Assembly (NCBI RefSeq): GCF_029952525.1
Contig: NZ_JASAOF010000020.1
Coordinates: 43,545 to 107,544, forward strand
Direction of reading: 5' to 3'
DNA: 64,000 nucleotides
Source of the DNA: Saccharopolyspora ipomoeae
GTDB taxonomy: Bacteria; Actinomycetota; Actinomycetes; Mycobacteriales; Pseudonocardiaceae
Shown here: one piece after another, positions 1 through 8,430 of the stretch
Layout: each line of letters starts with the position of its first letter
How positions within the stretch are numbered: position 1 is the stretch's first letter
The notes under the pieces: generated by a model
The model's database searches: none
Seen by the model: only the letters and a program-made list of their open reading frames with translations
Told to the model about the DNA's origin: nothing
Position numbers and translations under genes: made by a program

Positions 1-133
1 TGATGCAGTCTCGTGGATTGAGCGCTACAACGCACGTGACAACCGACTAAAGATTGAGGTATGGAACGACGCCAAGCTTGAGCAGCTTCTTGCTGAAAGG
101 CCTCACCTAATCTTGTCCTTTGAGCTTCGCTAA
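1..133 (+). CDS. C-terminal fragment of unknown protein (cut by window edge)
   Basis: The frame is open from base 2 to a TAA at 131-133 and encodes 43 residues ending WNDAKLEQLLAERPHLILSFELR. The codons are AT-richer than those of the housekeeping genes, which suits a recently acquired element. The W-x4-L-x2-LL pattern recalls the end of some restriction-endonuclease-like or effector-binding domains, but this is a weak resemblance and I assign no function. It ends 22 bases from the stop of the convergent integrase gene, so it probably belongs to the same integrated element, which continues to the left of the window. Confidence 0.5.
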   Translation, partial: DAVSWIERYNARDNRLKIEVWNDAKLEQLLAERPHLILSFELR

Positions 134-155
134 ACCGAGGGGAATTTAAGAGGTT

Positions 156-1409
156 CTACTTCTTGTTCCGCTTCGGCATCCGGCTTCCGAGGATTTCGGC
201 TGCTTTGCGGTCGGATGCAGCTACCCATGCCGCGTACACACGCAAGGTTGTGGCTCCTCCTCCGCCGTGGCCAAGACGCCCGGAGACGGTTGGGAGATCC
301 ACGCCGGCTGTCAACAACTCAGTCGCTGAATAGTGCCGCAGAGCATGCAGGTGGGTGTCGATGCCGAGGCGGGTTGCCATCTTCTTGTAGCGGGGCGTCA
401 TGGCGTTCGGCGAGTACGGCTGGGTGTGGTCGGGTGTCTCGACGCTGCTGAAGACGAACAGTTCCTCCCGGAACTCGGCACCGGCCTCCCCCACACGCCC
501 GGCTACCCGCTCGCGTTGTTCGCGAAGGAGGGCGACCGTTTCTGAGTCGAGGGCGATGCGGCGGCGTTGGTGGGTCTTGGTGTCCTTCTCCTTGCCTCGG
601 ACCCAGTTTCGGTGGACCCAGACGACTTCCTGGTCCAGGTCGATGTGGGAGAAGCGCAGTGCGGCCAGCTCGCCTCGGCGCATGCCTGTGGTCATGGCCA
701 GCCAGACGAGGGTGCCCCAGTCGTCGTCGATCCTGAACGCTTCCTCGGACAAGCGTGCGGCCTCGGCTGGGGTGGGCGGTGTGGGTTCGGGGCGCTTCTG
801 CTTCGGCTTGCGGGCGACGCGGGCTGGGTTGGAGTCGATCCACTCCCAGCGTTCGGCCGCGTCGAGGGTGCCGCTGATGATCGCGTGAATCTGCCGAACC
901 GTTGATTGAGCCATCGGGCTGCACGCGTGAGGTCGGCACTTCGCCTTCTGGCAGTCGTGCTCTTCGGTCTTCCGGTGTTCGACGTACGGCTTGCCGTCGC
1001 ACCGCGCCCGGCAGCGGCGCAGATCTGAGTAGAACGACTCCAGCATCCGCGCTGAGATCTTGTTGACCGGTTGCTCGCCGAGCGCCGGGGTGATCGTTCG
1101 GTTGATGTAGCCCCGGTAGGTGTTGCTGGTGCTCTCCTCGATCTCGTTCGTGCGCATCCACTCTTCGAGCGCGAACGAGAACTTCACCGACGACGTCGCG
1201 GTCTGCTGCTTGTCGGCCTGAGCCAGCAGCTTGTTGAGTACCTTCTCCGCACGCTTGTGCGCGGCCCGGTCCGTGCCCTGGATGGTCTCGCGGAGGTAGA
1301 CGCGCTTGCCCGTCACCGGGTCGATGCCGGCGTAGACGATCACTCGGAGTGTCCGGGCGCGTTCTTCGATGCGTCCCCGAGAACGGTCTTCCCTGGGTGC
1401 GTGCGTCAT
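156..1409 (-). CDS. tyrosine-type site-specific integrase
   Basis: Tyrosine recombinase of 417 residues that would integrate and excise a mobile element at an attachment site. The catalytic set is complete: Arg244 in TGMRRGE, His355 and Arg358 in HLHALRH, His381 in GRLGH and the nucleophile Tyr392 in LRVYAAW. An AP2-like N-terminal part (KRVYLRETIQGT) precedes a core-binding domain. That domain carries a Cys-rich insert (Cys133, 137, 153, 158, 163), often seen in actinobacterial integrases and perhaps zinc binding (inference). The start MTHAPRED is chosen because the upstream in-frame extension runs towards the tRNA and looks non-coding. The gene lies just downstream of the 3' end of a tRNA, the usual arrangement for tRNA-targeting integrases, and its catalytic residues suggest it is active. 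Confidence 0.93.
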   Translation of the reverse strand: MTHAPREDRSRGRIEERARTLRVIVYAGIDPVTGKRVYLRETIQGTDRAAHKRAEKVLNKLLAQADKQQTATSSVKFSFALEEWMRTNEIEESTSNTYRGYINRTITPALGEQPVNKISARMLESFYSDLRRCRARCDGKPYVEHRKTEEHDCQKAKCRPHACSPMAQSTVRQIHAIISGTLDAAERWEWIDSNPARVARKPKQKRPEPTPPTPAEAARLSEEAFRIDDDWGTLVWLAMTTGMRRGELAALRFSHIDLDQEVVWVHRNWVRGKEKDTKTHQRRRIALDSETVALLREQRERVAGRVGEAGAEFREELFVFSSVETPDHTQPYSPNAMTPRYKKMATRLGIDTHLHALRHYSATELLTAGVDLPTVSGRLGHGGGGATTLRVYAAWVAASDRKAAEILGSRMPKRNKK

Positions 1410-1490
1410 GGCTGCGAGGCTACTCGCACCCAAAACCGCACCCAGGAGAAAACGCGCTCGCCAAAATAGGCCGTCTTGCCTGCTCAAGAG

Positions 1491-1530
1491 TGGGGCAGGT
1501 GGGACTTGAACCCACGACCTGACGGATTAT
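1491..1530. other. putative attachment site in tRNA 3' half
   Basis: The 3' part of the CAU tRNA (T arm and acceptor strand) faces the integrase gene and is the expected crossover region for this type of integrase. The second att copy would lie to the left of the window, so the site is inferred from position only and its exact limits are unknown. Confidence 0.35.
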
Positions 1531-1565
1531 GAGTCCGCTGCTCTGACCAGCTGAGCTACTGCCCC
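1491..1565 (-). tRNA. tRNA with CAU anticodon (elongator Met or Ile2)
   Basis: A 75-nt cloverleaf reads on the minus strand. It has a 7-bp acceptor stem (GGGGCAG with CTGCCCC), D arm GCTC/GAGC, anticodon loop CTCATAA, T arm GTGGG-TTCAAGT-CCCAC and discriminator A. CCA is not encoded. A CAU anticodon outside an initiator context can be elongator methionine or lysidine-modified isoleucine tRNA; the sequence alone does not let me choose safely. Confidence 0.95.
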
Positions 1566-1728
1566 GTGGGGTGCTCGGTATCGGCGATCGTATCGAGGAG
1601 GTGACGGAGCGGGGTCGCCGGGTGTTCCGGCCGGACGGCCCATCGCGGCGTTGGGCGGAACGGCGGAAACCGCAGCGCACGGGCGTTGCGTCGGCTGGTC
1701 TACCGATCTTCGCGAGCGGAGTCCCCGA

Positions 1729-1998
1729 TCATCGTTCGGACGGGTCGATCACGGGCTGTTCGCACAGGTGAGCGCCGTGCTCCCCGGTTCCGAGGGCTCG
1801 CGGACCGAGCGCTGCGGCGCATTGCGGAAATCCCGACGGATCGTCATATTCCACGGCGGAGTGCCGGTGCCCGGAATCGGACGGGAATTGCCGAGAATCG
1901 TCACGACCGCCTCCGCTCAGCATGGACGGCCCTCCCGGCGCGCCCGGGCAGGCGAGCAGGGCCACGGCGAGAACCGTGGTCGCGATCGGTCTGCTCAT
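1729..1998 (-). CDS. small putative secreted protein
   Basis: An 89-residue frame starts MSRPIATTVLAVALLACPGAPG. This has the short basic start, hydrophobic core and small residues of a signal peptide; the Cys at the end of the core could also be a lipoprotein cysteine, although the lipobox LLAC is minimal. A strong Shine-Dalgarno sequence (CGGAGGTGCGGGTG before ATG) supports the start. The mature part is polar and holds two further cysteines (FPQC and HLCE). I recognise no family. It lies upstream of the CAU tRNA and reads the same way; the coding evidence is the ribosome site plus the signal peptide. Confidence 0.45.
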   Translation of the reverse strand: MSRPIATTVLAVALLACPGAPGGPSMLSGGGRDDSRQFPSDSGHRHSAVEYDDPSGFPQCAAALGPRALGTGEHGAHLCEQPVIDPSER

Positions 1999-2090
1999 CA
2001 CCCGCACCTCCGCCTGCGGCACTTCCGGGACGCCCGAGTATCGGGGTCGCTGCCCCGCCTCGCGACCGCAGTGATCGGGTCCGGGCATGA

Positions 2091-2127
2091 CGAAGGCCCG
2101 GCGCCTGTGGGGGACGCCGGGCCTTCG
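2091..2127 (-). terminator. hairpin terminator after the small membrane protein gene
   Basis: A perfect 13-bp inverted repeat (CGAAGGCCCGGCG and its complement) with an 11-nt loop lies 15 bases past the stop of the gene at 2143-2349. There is no long T tract, as is common in actinomycetes. Confidence 0.75.
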
Positions 2128-2142
2128 CGGAGGTGTCGGTCT

Positions 2143-2349
2143 TCAGCCCAGCAGGCGGAAGATGTCGAACGCCCCGGATAGTTGACCGATGATCGCGATG
2201 GTGGCCATCAGCGCCCCGATGGCGGCCACCGTCAGCACCGACATGATGATCAAGTACACGACTGCCTTGATCGGTTTCGGCAGCTTGCTGACCGAAGTGA
2301 GGTCAGGCAGCGCGATGTGCGGTTCCTTGCCGATCCCTGGTGCGGACAT
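2143..2349 (-). CDS. small membrane protein
   Basis: A 68-residue protein: a polar N-terminus (MSAPGIGKEPHIALPDLTSV) is followed by a long hydrophobic stretch from about residue 27 to 55 (AVVYLIIMSVLTVAAIGALMATIAIIG), enough for one or two membrane segments. The start is set by the ribosome site GGGGGAGTCAG directly before the ATG; the longer upstream frame is not coding-like. A hairpin terminator follows the stop. No family is recognised and its role is unknown. Confidence 0.6.
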   Translation of the reverse strand: MSAPGIGKEPHIALPDLTSVSKLPKPIKAVVYLIIMSVLTVAAIGALMATIAIIGQLSGAFDIFRLLG

Positions 2350-3044
2350 CTGACTCCCCCGTCCTGTGTCAGTCCCCTCGAACGACCACCTGCATTCGAG
2401 GGACGGAGCGCAACGGAGAACCGTTGCGCCAATTCGCATCACGAATTCGTCTCGGTCGGAAATCGATCGAATCAGCCGGCGCGGTCGGCCCTTGAGGCGG
2501 CTGCGCGCCACCGGGCTTGGCACGAATCATCCGCACCAGAACCGTCGGCCGCGCGCCGAACGAGGGCGACATCGCGCATTTCGACCCTGGATCGTTATCC
2601 GGCCGGCGGTCCGCGGCGTGCGGACTGGCGATGCTGGGTGATCAGGACGCCCCCACGCTGGAACATCGCCGATCACACCAAGATTCTCACATCCACCGTC
2701 CTCGATCTTCGTCCGGGTCGCCGCCCGCCGGAACCGCCGATCGGGCCCCGGACGATCAGGTTCCGTTCGGTTTCGGACGCGTTGCGCTTCGGAATCGATC
2801 AAAGTGGATCGAATGCGAATTCGAAGCGAGCGGAACGTCGATTTCGGACTCCCGGAACGACCTGCGAACAAGGCGCGGTGGCCCCCGACGGGCGGTTTTC
2901 GCTCTCCCAAGGAAGCGGAATGGAATCAACCCGATGGGTGTATGACCCAACACCCGTTCGGTGGCAGACTACGGCGGCGAGTGAGCGTGACGTGATCGCT
3001 ACGTTCCGTCACGGGAGTACGGGTACCGCGAAGGGGTAGAAACC
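2350..3044. other. gene-free stretch of about 700 bases
   Basis: No frame here has convincing codon bias, ribosome site or recognisable protein. Composition is mixed, with many GATCG/GAATCG words, and is less GC-rich than the flanking genes. The right end must hold the promoter of the methyltransferase gene, but I see no clear -35/-10 pair. Confidence 0.5.
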
Positions 3045-3908
3045 GTGAGTCAGTCGAGGGCGGAGATGTTCACGCCGGAAGGCGTGGACCTGGAGCACCC
3101 CAACGTCGCCCGGGTCTACGACTACTACCTCGGTGGCAAGGCCAACTACGCGGTCGACCGCGTCTTCGGCGAGAAGGCGCTGGAGCGCTACCCGTTCGTC
3201 GCCGCCGCGGCCAAGGCCAACCGCCTCTTCCTGCACCGGGTGGTGCGCTACCTGTGCAAGCAGGGCATCCGGCAGTTCATCGACATCGGCTCCGGCGTTC
3301 CGACGATGGGCAGCACCCACCAGGTCGCCGACGAGATCGTCGACGACGCCAGCGTGGTCTACGTCGACAACGAACCGGTCGCCGTCGCGCACTCGCGCAT
3401 CCTGCTGGAACAGGAGGACGTCACCGATCAGCACACCGTCCTGCACGCCGACCTGCGCGAACCCGACCGGTTGTGGAAGCAGATCGAGGAGAGCGGGGTC
3501 ATCGACATCGAGCAGCCGGTGGCGTTGCTGCTGTTGGCCGTGCTGCACGTGACCCAGCCCGGCAGCGACGGCGAGGACATCGGCCCGCAGTCGGTGGCGC
3601 GCTTCCGCGAACTGCTGCCCCAGGGCTCTTTCCTGGTCGTCACCCACGGCACCGCCGACGACGTCCCGGAGAGCCGCAAGCAGGAGATGGCCGACTTCGG
3701 GAAGATGTACGACAAGTCGGCGACACCGGTGATCTGGCGGCCGCACGGCGAGATCGAGGAGCTGTTCGGCGACTACGAGCTGGTCGAGCCAGGCTGCACC
3801 TGGACACCGCTGTGGCACCCGGAGGAGTCCGGCGAGAACGCGCCGGTGGTCGAGTTCGACAGCCCGAACGACTCGGTGGTCTGGGCGGGAGTCGCGCGCA
3901 AACCCTGA
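3045..3908 (+). CDS. SAM-dependent methyltransferase, DUF574/Methyltransf_19 family
   Basis: A 287-residue protein of the actinobacterial S-adenosylmethionine methyltransferase family (PF04672 type). The family N-terminal signature HPNVARVYDYYLGGKANYAVDR is present, followed by the SAM-binding loop D80-IGSG and an acidic strand end (VVYVDNEPVA). These proteins occur in many copies in actinomycetes and their substrates are mostly unknown. It starts at GTG with AAGGGG about 8 bases upstream. It appears to be a single-gene unit; the corA gene begins 130 bases further on. Confidence 0.9.
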   Translation: MSQSRAEMFTPEGVDLEHPNVARVYDYYLGGKANYAVDRVFGEKALERYPFVAAAAKANRLFLHRVVRYLCKQGIRQFIDIGSGVPTMGSTHQVADEIVDDASVVYVDNEPVAVAHSRILLEQEDVTDQHTVLHADLREPDRLWKQIEESGVIDIEQPVALLLLAVLHVTQPGSDGEDIGPQSVARFRELLPQGSFLVVTHGTADDVPESRKQEMADFGKMYDKSATPVIWRPHGEIEELFGDYELVEPGCTWTPLWHPEESGENAPVVEFDSPNDSVVWAGVARKP

Positions 3909-4038
3909 TCGACACCACCGCGAGGCCGCCGTGACCTGCTGGTCCCGGCGGCTTCGACGCTTCCGGGACCAGCGCGCCGCCCTCGCCGCTGGGTACGCTC
4001 GACCCGATCGCCTGCCCCGACGACCTCGGGAGGTCCCC

Positions 4039-5184
4039 GTGCCCGAATGGCGCCCTCGCCCGCTGCGCAGGCGCGGCAGCAAACCCGAGCCGGTGACCCG
4101 TCAGGACGCGGCGCCCGAGCACTCGATGGATCCGCGCGCCCGCGACGAGCGCCCGCTGGCCGACCGGCCGCTGATCGACACCGCGATCTACCGCGACGGC
4201 GTCCGCATCTCCACCCCGGTCAGCCTCGGCGAGACCTACCGGCAGCTGCCCGGCGCCGACGGCACGATGGCCTGGATCGGCCTCTACCGGCCGGCCGAGG
4301 AGGAGCTGCTGGCCGCAGCCGAGGAGTTCGACCTGCACAAGCTGGCGGTCGAGGACGCGATCGTCGCCCACCAGCGCCCCAAGATCGAGCGCTACGGCGA
4401 CACGCTGTTCGTGGTGCTGCGCGCGGCCACCTACCTCGACGAGGTCGAGGAGGTCAGCTTCGGCGAGCTGCACCTGTTCATCGGCCCGAACTTCGTGCTG
4501 ACCGTCCGCCACGGCCAGGCCCCGGACCTGTCGGTGGTGCGGAGGCGGATGGAGGCCGACCCGGAACTGCTGCGGCGCGGGCCCGAAGCCGTGCTCTACG
4601 CGGTGCTCGACCACGTCGTGGACGGCTACGCACCGGTCATCGCGGGCCTGCAGAACGACATCGACGAGATCGAGACCGAGGTCTTCGGCGCCGATCCCCA
4701 CGTGTCGCGCCGCATCTACGAGCTCTCCCGCGAGGTCATCGAGTTCCAGCGCGCCACCCGGCCGCTGCTGGGGATCCTGCGCAGCCTGGAGGCCGGGTTC
4801 CAGAAGTACGAGATCGACGAGGAGCTGCAGCGCTACCTGCGCGACGTCGCCGACCACGCCACGACGGTCGCCGAGCGCGTCGACGGCTTCCGGCAGATGC
4901 TCGACAACATCCTCACGGTCAACGCCACGCTGGTCACCCAGGCGCAGAACGAGGAGATGAAGCGCATGACCGAGGCCAGCTACGCGCAGAACGAGGAGAT
5001 CAAGCGGATCTCCTCGTGGGCGGCGATCCTGTTCGCCCCCACCCTGATCGGCACGGTGTACGGGATGAACTTCGACATCATCCCGGAACTGCACTGGAGC
5101 CTGGGCTACCCGTTCGCGCTCGTGCTCATGATGGCCGTCTGCCTCAGCCTCTACACGATCTTCAAACGCCGGAACTGGCTCTGA
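4039..5184 (+). CDS. corA: CorA-family magnesium/cobalt transporter
   Basis: A 381-residue inner-membrane channel for Mg2+ and related divalent cations, acting as a pentamer in this family. The long cytoplasmic helical domain is followed by two C-terminal membrane segments, with the signature YGMNF at about residues 341-345 at the end of the first one. A QNEEMKR/QNEEIKR repeat lies in the long stalk helix. The GTG at 4039 is chosen for its ribosome site CGGGAGGT five bases upstream; the first residues (VPEWRPRPLRRRGSK) are basic and probably disordered. The thymidine kinase gene converges on it, 35 bases away. Confidence 0.93.
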   Translation: MPEWRPRPLRRRGSKPEPVTRQDAAPEHSMDPRARDERPLADRPLIDTAIYRDGVRISTPVSLGETYRQLPGADGTMAWIGLYRPAEEELLAAAEEFDLHKLAVEDAIVAHQRPKIERYGDTLFVVLRAATYLDEVEEVSFGELHLFIGPNFVLTVRHGQAPDLSVVRRRMEADPELLRRGPEAVLYAVLDHVVDGYAPVIAGLQNDIDEIETEVFGADPHVSRRIYELSREVIEFQRATRPLLGILRSLEAGFQKYEIDEELQRYLRDVADHATTVAERVDGFRQMLDNILTVNATLVTQAQNEEMKRMTEASYAQNEEIKRISSWAAILFAPTLIGTVYGMNFDIIPELHWSLGYPFALVLMMAVCLSLYTIFKRRNWL

Positions 5185-5219
5185 TCCGTCGTAGCAGGAG
5201 GCCGCGACGGCGAAGCCGA

Positions 5220-5789
5220 TCAGCCCAGCGTGCCGACCTTGTTCAAGTAGCAGGTGCCGCACATGGACTCGTAGCCGACGTCGCCTTCGATGGCGACCTG
5301 GCTGCCGTCCTGGGTGAACTCGCCGTCGACGGTCCGCGCGTTGAGCGTCGCCTTGCGGCCGCAGCGGCAGATCGTCTTGAGCTCCTCGATGGAGTGCGCG
5401 AGCTCCATCAGCCGCAGGCTCCCCGGGAACCCGCGGGTGCGGAAGTCGCTGCGCAGCCCGTAGGCGATCACCGGGATGCCGTCGAGCACCGCCAGCCGGA
5501 ACAGGTCCTCCACCTGCTCACCGGTGAGGAACTGCGCCTCGTCGACCAGCACGCAGTCCGGCCTCCCGGAGGCGAGCACGACGTCGCGCAGGGCCGTGTC
5601 GGCGTCGGAGACCAGGTCGACGTCCCGCGTCACGTTGATCCGCGACAGAACCACCGGGCTCTTGGTGTCGATCTCCGGTTTCACCACGAAGACCTGCTGG
5701 CCGCGTTCCCTGTAGTTGTGCGCGACCTGGATCAACGCGGTCGACTTGCCGGAGTTCATCGCCCCGTACCGGAAGTAGAGCTTCGCCAC
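5220..5789 (-). CDS. tdk: thymidine kinase (type II)
   Basis: This 189-residue enzyme phosphorylates thymidine to dTMP in the salvage pathway. The P-loop GAMNSGKST lies at residues 9-17 and the Walker B/catalytic segment reads LVDEAQFL. A zinc-ribbon lasso near the C-terminus has the cysteine pairs CRC and CGTC, typical of type II enzymes of bacteria. The GTG start (VAKLYFRYGAMN) matches the family N-terminus. It is transcribed away from the Fic gene, with about 140 bases between them. Confidence 0.95.
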   Translation of the reverse strand: MAKLYFRYGAMNSGKSTALIQVAHNYRERGQQVFVVKPEIDTKSPVVLSRINVTRDVDLVSDADTALRDVVLASGRPDCVLVDEAQFLTGEQVEDLFRLAVLDGIPVIAYGLRSDFRTRGFPGSLRLMELAHSIEELKTICRCGRKATLNARTVDGEFTQDGSQVAIEGDVGYESMCGTCYLNKVGTLG

Positions 5790-5870
5790 GACCGAACACA
5801 GTAGCGATCCCCGACCCGCCCGCGGCCCCAACCCCGACGCGCAGCCGAAACCTTCACCATGCGACTTCTT

Positions 5871-5898
5871 GTTTAAGGTTATGCTCACAACCTTAAAC
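5871..5898. promoter_or_regulatory. palindromic operator around the Fic gene promoter
   Basis: A perfect inverted repeat, GTTTAAGGTT and AACCTTAAAC, encloses ATGCTCAC. The spacer overlaps a likely -10 hexamer TATGCT (5880-5885) some 45 bases before the Fic start. The AT-rich symmetry in GC-rich DNA and the promoter overlap indicate a repressor site; the Fic protein itself, with its C-terminal winged-helix region, is the natural candidate binder (inference). Confidence 0.7.
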
Positions 5899-5931
5899 AA
5901 CTCGGCTCGTACTTCAGGATCGGAGAGCCTC

Positions 5932-7218
5932 ATGCCCGACAGCCTCGAGACCGACGGCGACAGGACCAGCCGCGCGGCTTCTGAGCCCGCCGAGAGGTTC
6001 GTCTGGCCTGCCGCCGAGCACCGCACCGTGGATTGGAAAACCGATCCTGATCAGTTCATCAACGGCAAGCGTCCGAATTACGCGGACCGGATGCTGGTGG
6101 AGATCACGGTTGAAGTTCCGCCGAAGATCGCCCACCTGGACGCCCGCCTCCCCGCCGAACTCGCCGAGCGGTGTCGACACGGAGAAGCCGAAATAACGCG
6201 CCTTGACGCCCTCTACGGGGCTCATCCGGTCGGCATCTCCTCCTTTCTCGTCCGATCCGAATCGGTCGCGTCGTCTCGCATCGAACAGGTCTACGCCGAC
6301 CCCGAAGACGTCGCGCGGGCTTCCATCAACGAGGAGGCGTCCCGGGCCGCGCTCACCACCGCTGCCGCTGCCCGCGCGATGTCCACGCTGGTCAGCCGCC
6401 AACGAGCCGACGACCCCTTCTCCGAAACGGCTCTCCTGGAGGCGCACCGAGAACTGCTCGAGGACGAACCGGGGAACAAGTCGTTCGCAGGGCGATACCG
6501 GCCGATGCAGAACTGGATCGGAGGCAGCGACTTCTGCCCCCGGAACGCAATCCACGTACCACCCCCGGCCGCAGAGGTGGAACCGCTCATGCGCGACCTC
6601 GCGGCGTTCATGAACCGCACCGACATCCCACCGTTGGCACAGGCGGCTCTGGCGCACGGGCAGTTCGAGGCGATCCATCCGTTCGTCGACGGCAACGGCA
6701 GGATCGGTAGGGCCGTCATAGCCGCATCATTGCGCCGGCGCGAGGTCACGAAGCAAGTCACGATCCCAATCGCAGCGATGATGCTCGCCGACGTGGACAG
6801 CTACTTCGAAGTGCTGATCGGCTATCGCAATGGCGACGCTCACGGCCTGGTGTCGTACCTGGTCGAGGTCGCCGAGGTGGCAACCGCGGAAGCAGGGACC
6901 GCAGCCCATCGACTGAGCGAACTGCCGAAGAACTGGCGCGATGCCGTTCGTCCAAGGCGCGGCTCCGCAGCCGCGCACTTGATCGACAGCCTGGTGTCGA
7001 ATCCGGTGATCAACGCTGCGGTGGCACGAGAACTGACCGGCACCACGATGCCCAGCACGTATCAGGCCATCGACAAACTCACCTCGGCGGGAGTGCTGCG
7101 CGAAATCACCGGTACGGCCCGGAACCGCGTGTGGTTGGCCGCCGACGTCACCACGGAATTGGCCGAGCTCGACGAACGCATCGGCCGCCGCGCTCAACCA
7201 TCGAAGCGCTGGCGCTGA
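5932..7218 (+). CDS. Fic family protein (AMP transferase) with C-terminal winged helix
   Basis: A 428-residue Fic protein predicted to transfer AMP from ATP to hydroxyl side chains of target proteins. A Fic N-terminal dimerisation region (YADRMLVEITVEVPPKI) precedes an inhibitory-helix-like motif SSRIEQ. The active-site loop HPFVDGNGRIGR has its catalytic His at residue 249 and is complete. The C-terminal part (VARELTGTTMPSTYQAIDKLTSAGVLREI) looks like a winged helix-turn-helix. The start MPDSLETD is preceded by GGAG. Such three-part proteins are often self-regulating and the palindrome just upstream fits that. No antitoxin partner gene is adjacent; inhibition is probably built in through the SSRIEQ helix, where the family more often has a final G or N. 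Confidence 0.9.
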   Translation: MPDSLETDGDRTSRAASEPAERFVWPAAEHRTVDWKTDPDQFINGKRPNYADRMLVEITVEVPPKIAHLDARLPAELAERCRHGEAEITRLDALYGAHPVGISSFLVRSESVASSRIEQVYADPEDVARASINEEASRAALTTAAAARAMSTLVSRQRADDPFSETALLEAHRELLEDEPGNKSFAGRYRPMQNWIGGSDFCPRNAIHVPPPAAEVEPLMRDLAAFMNRTDIPPLAQAALAHGQFEAIHPFVDGNGRIGRAVIAASLRRREVTKQVTIPIAAMMLADVDSYFEVLIGYRNGDAHGLVSYLVEVAEVATAEAGTAAHRLSELPKNWRDAVRPRRGSAAAHLIDSLVSNPVINAAVARELTGTTMPSTYQAIDKLTSAGVLREITGTARNRVWLAADVTTELAELDERIGRRAQPSKRWR

Positions 7219-7372
7219 CCGAACCGCTGTTCCCGCAGCCGACCAGCGAGACCGAACTCAACCTGTGGCCCATCGGCTTGATCATGCTGGTCCTGAGCCT
7301 GAGGTTGGTGGTACCGCTGGCATTGATCATGCGGAGGCGCCGCGAGCGCTCGGACGGTCAGCGGGAAACAAG

Positions 7373-7397
7373 AAGCCCAGGCCTCGGGCCTGGGCTT
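7373..7397 (-). terminator. terminator of the tRNA-Asn gene
   Basis: An 11-bp perfect hairpin (AAGCCCAGGCC, loop of 3) lies 4 bases past the tRNA 3' end. On the minus strand it is followed by a T-rich run (TTCTTGTTTCC). It could also stop transcripts from the convergent Fic gene. Confidence 0.8.
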
Positions 7398-7401
7398 TGC
7401 G

Positions 7402-7474
<73 letters not shown>

Positions 7475-7587
7475 ATGTTCTCTTGTCGTCGGCGCTCTCT
7501 CGCGCTGACGGGAACTACTTTAGCGGATGGCCGAAAGGCCTTTCACGGCACCCCCCACATTAACCCTGCTAGCCGGGTTCGCGCAGG

Positions 7588-8349
7588 TCACGCACGGTGG
7601 GCGACGACGAAGACGCGGCGGAACGGGAACCAGGTCACGCCGTCGGGGCGTTGCGGATAGGCGTGCGAAAGCCGATTCGACAACTCGGTTCGGAACTCCG
7701 CCCACTCCTCGTCGTCCAATGCCGCGCGAACCGGTCGCAGCGCCGTACCGGTCACCCACTCCAGCACCGGGTTGTCGCCGCGCAGCGCGTGCACGTACGT
7801 CGTCTCCCAGGCGTCGACATCGAGGTCCGGATCGGCCAGCTCGTCGGCGTACTCCAGCGGATCGCGCACGACGTCGTCGTGGCGCAGCACGCCGTCGAGC
7901 TTGCCGCGCCAGCGCGGCTCGGCGGCCAGCTCGCGGATCGACGCGTGGGACGGGGCGTCGAAGTTGCCGGGGACCTGGAAGGTGAACCAGGCCCCGCCGG
8001 GCAGCTCCGGCAGCCAGCGGTGCAGCAGCTCGACGTGGTCGGGCACCCACTGCAGGACCGCGTTGCACAGCACCACGTCGGTGTCCGGCTGCGGCTTCCA
8101 GTCGCGGACGTCCTCGACCCGCGCGGGCACCCCTCGCTCACGTGCGGCGTCGACCATCTCCGCGGAGGCGTCCAGCGCCTCCAGCTCGGCGCGCGGCCAG
8201 CGGCCGGTGAGCAGCGCCGTCAGGTTCCCCGCCCCGCACCCGAGATCGACGACGCGGCGCGGGTTCTCGGCGCGGACTCTGGCGATCAGGTCGAAGGCCG
8301 GGCGATCGCGCTGATCGCTGAAGGTCAGGTACTTGCCCGGATCCCACAT
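7588..8349 (-). CDS. tam: trans-aconitate 2-methyltransferase
   Basis: A 253-residue SAM-dependent methyltransferase of the Tam family, which methyl-esterifies trans-aconitate, a spontaneous by-product and inhibitor of aconitase. The start MWDPGKYLTFSDQRDRPAFDL is the family hallmark. Motif I VVDLGCGAGNLT and the later NAVLQWVPDH are intact, and the length is normal. A strong ribosome site (GGAGGTGGCGGC) precedes ATG, and a small palindrome lies about 20 bases upstream. It is monocistronic as far as seen. Confidence 0.95.
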   Translation of the reverse strand: MWDPGKYLTFSDQRDRPAFDLIARVRAENPRRVVDLGCGAGNLTALLTGRWPRAELEALDASAEMVDAARERGVPARVEDVRDWKPQPDTDVVLCNAVLQWVPDHVELLHRWLPELPGGAWFTFQVPGNFDAPSHASIRELAAEPRWRGKLDGVLRHDDVVRDPLEYADELADPDLDVDAWETTYVHALRGDNPVLEWVTGTALRPVRAALDDEEWAEFRTELSNRLSHAYPQRPDGVTWFPFRRVFVVAHRA

Positions 8350-8367
8350 GCCGCCACCTCCGATAGC

Positions 8368-8381
8368 AGTACGTCCGTACT
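8368..8381. promoter_or_regulatory. palindrome upstream of tam
   Basis: AGTACG-TC-CGTACT is a perfect inverted repeat next to TATAC in the tam promoter region. It resembles the operators of TetR-type repressors, but no cognate regulator is adjacent, so the role is inferred. Confidence 0.4.
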
Positions 8382-8430
8382 GTATACGGATCGCGCGGTG
8401 CCGTCGAGGGTGTTTCGAGGTGGAACGACC

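Noticed and set aside
2527..2910. Arg-rich frames on both strands in the 2.4-3.0 kb gap
   Set aside because: No ribosome site, no codon bias and overlapping frames on both strands of equal quality.
3640..5262. Long antisense frame over corA
   Set aside because: Shadow of the CorA codons; composition is low-complexity and no motif is seen.
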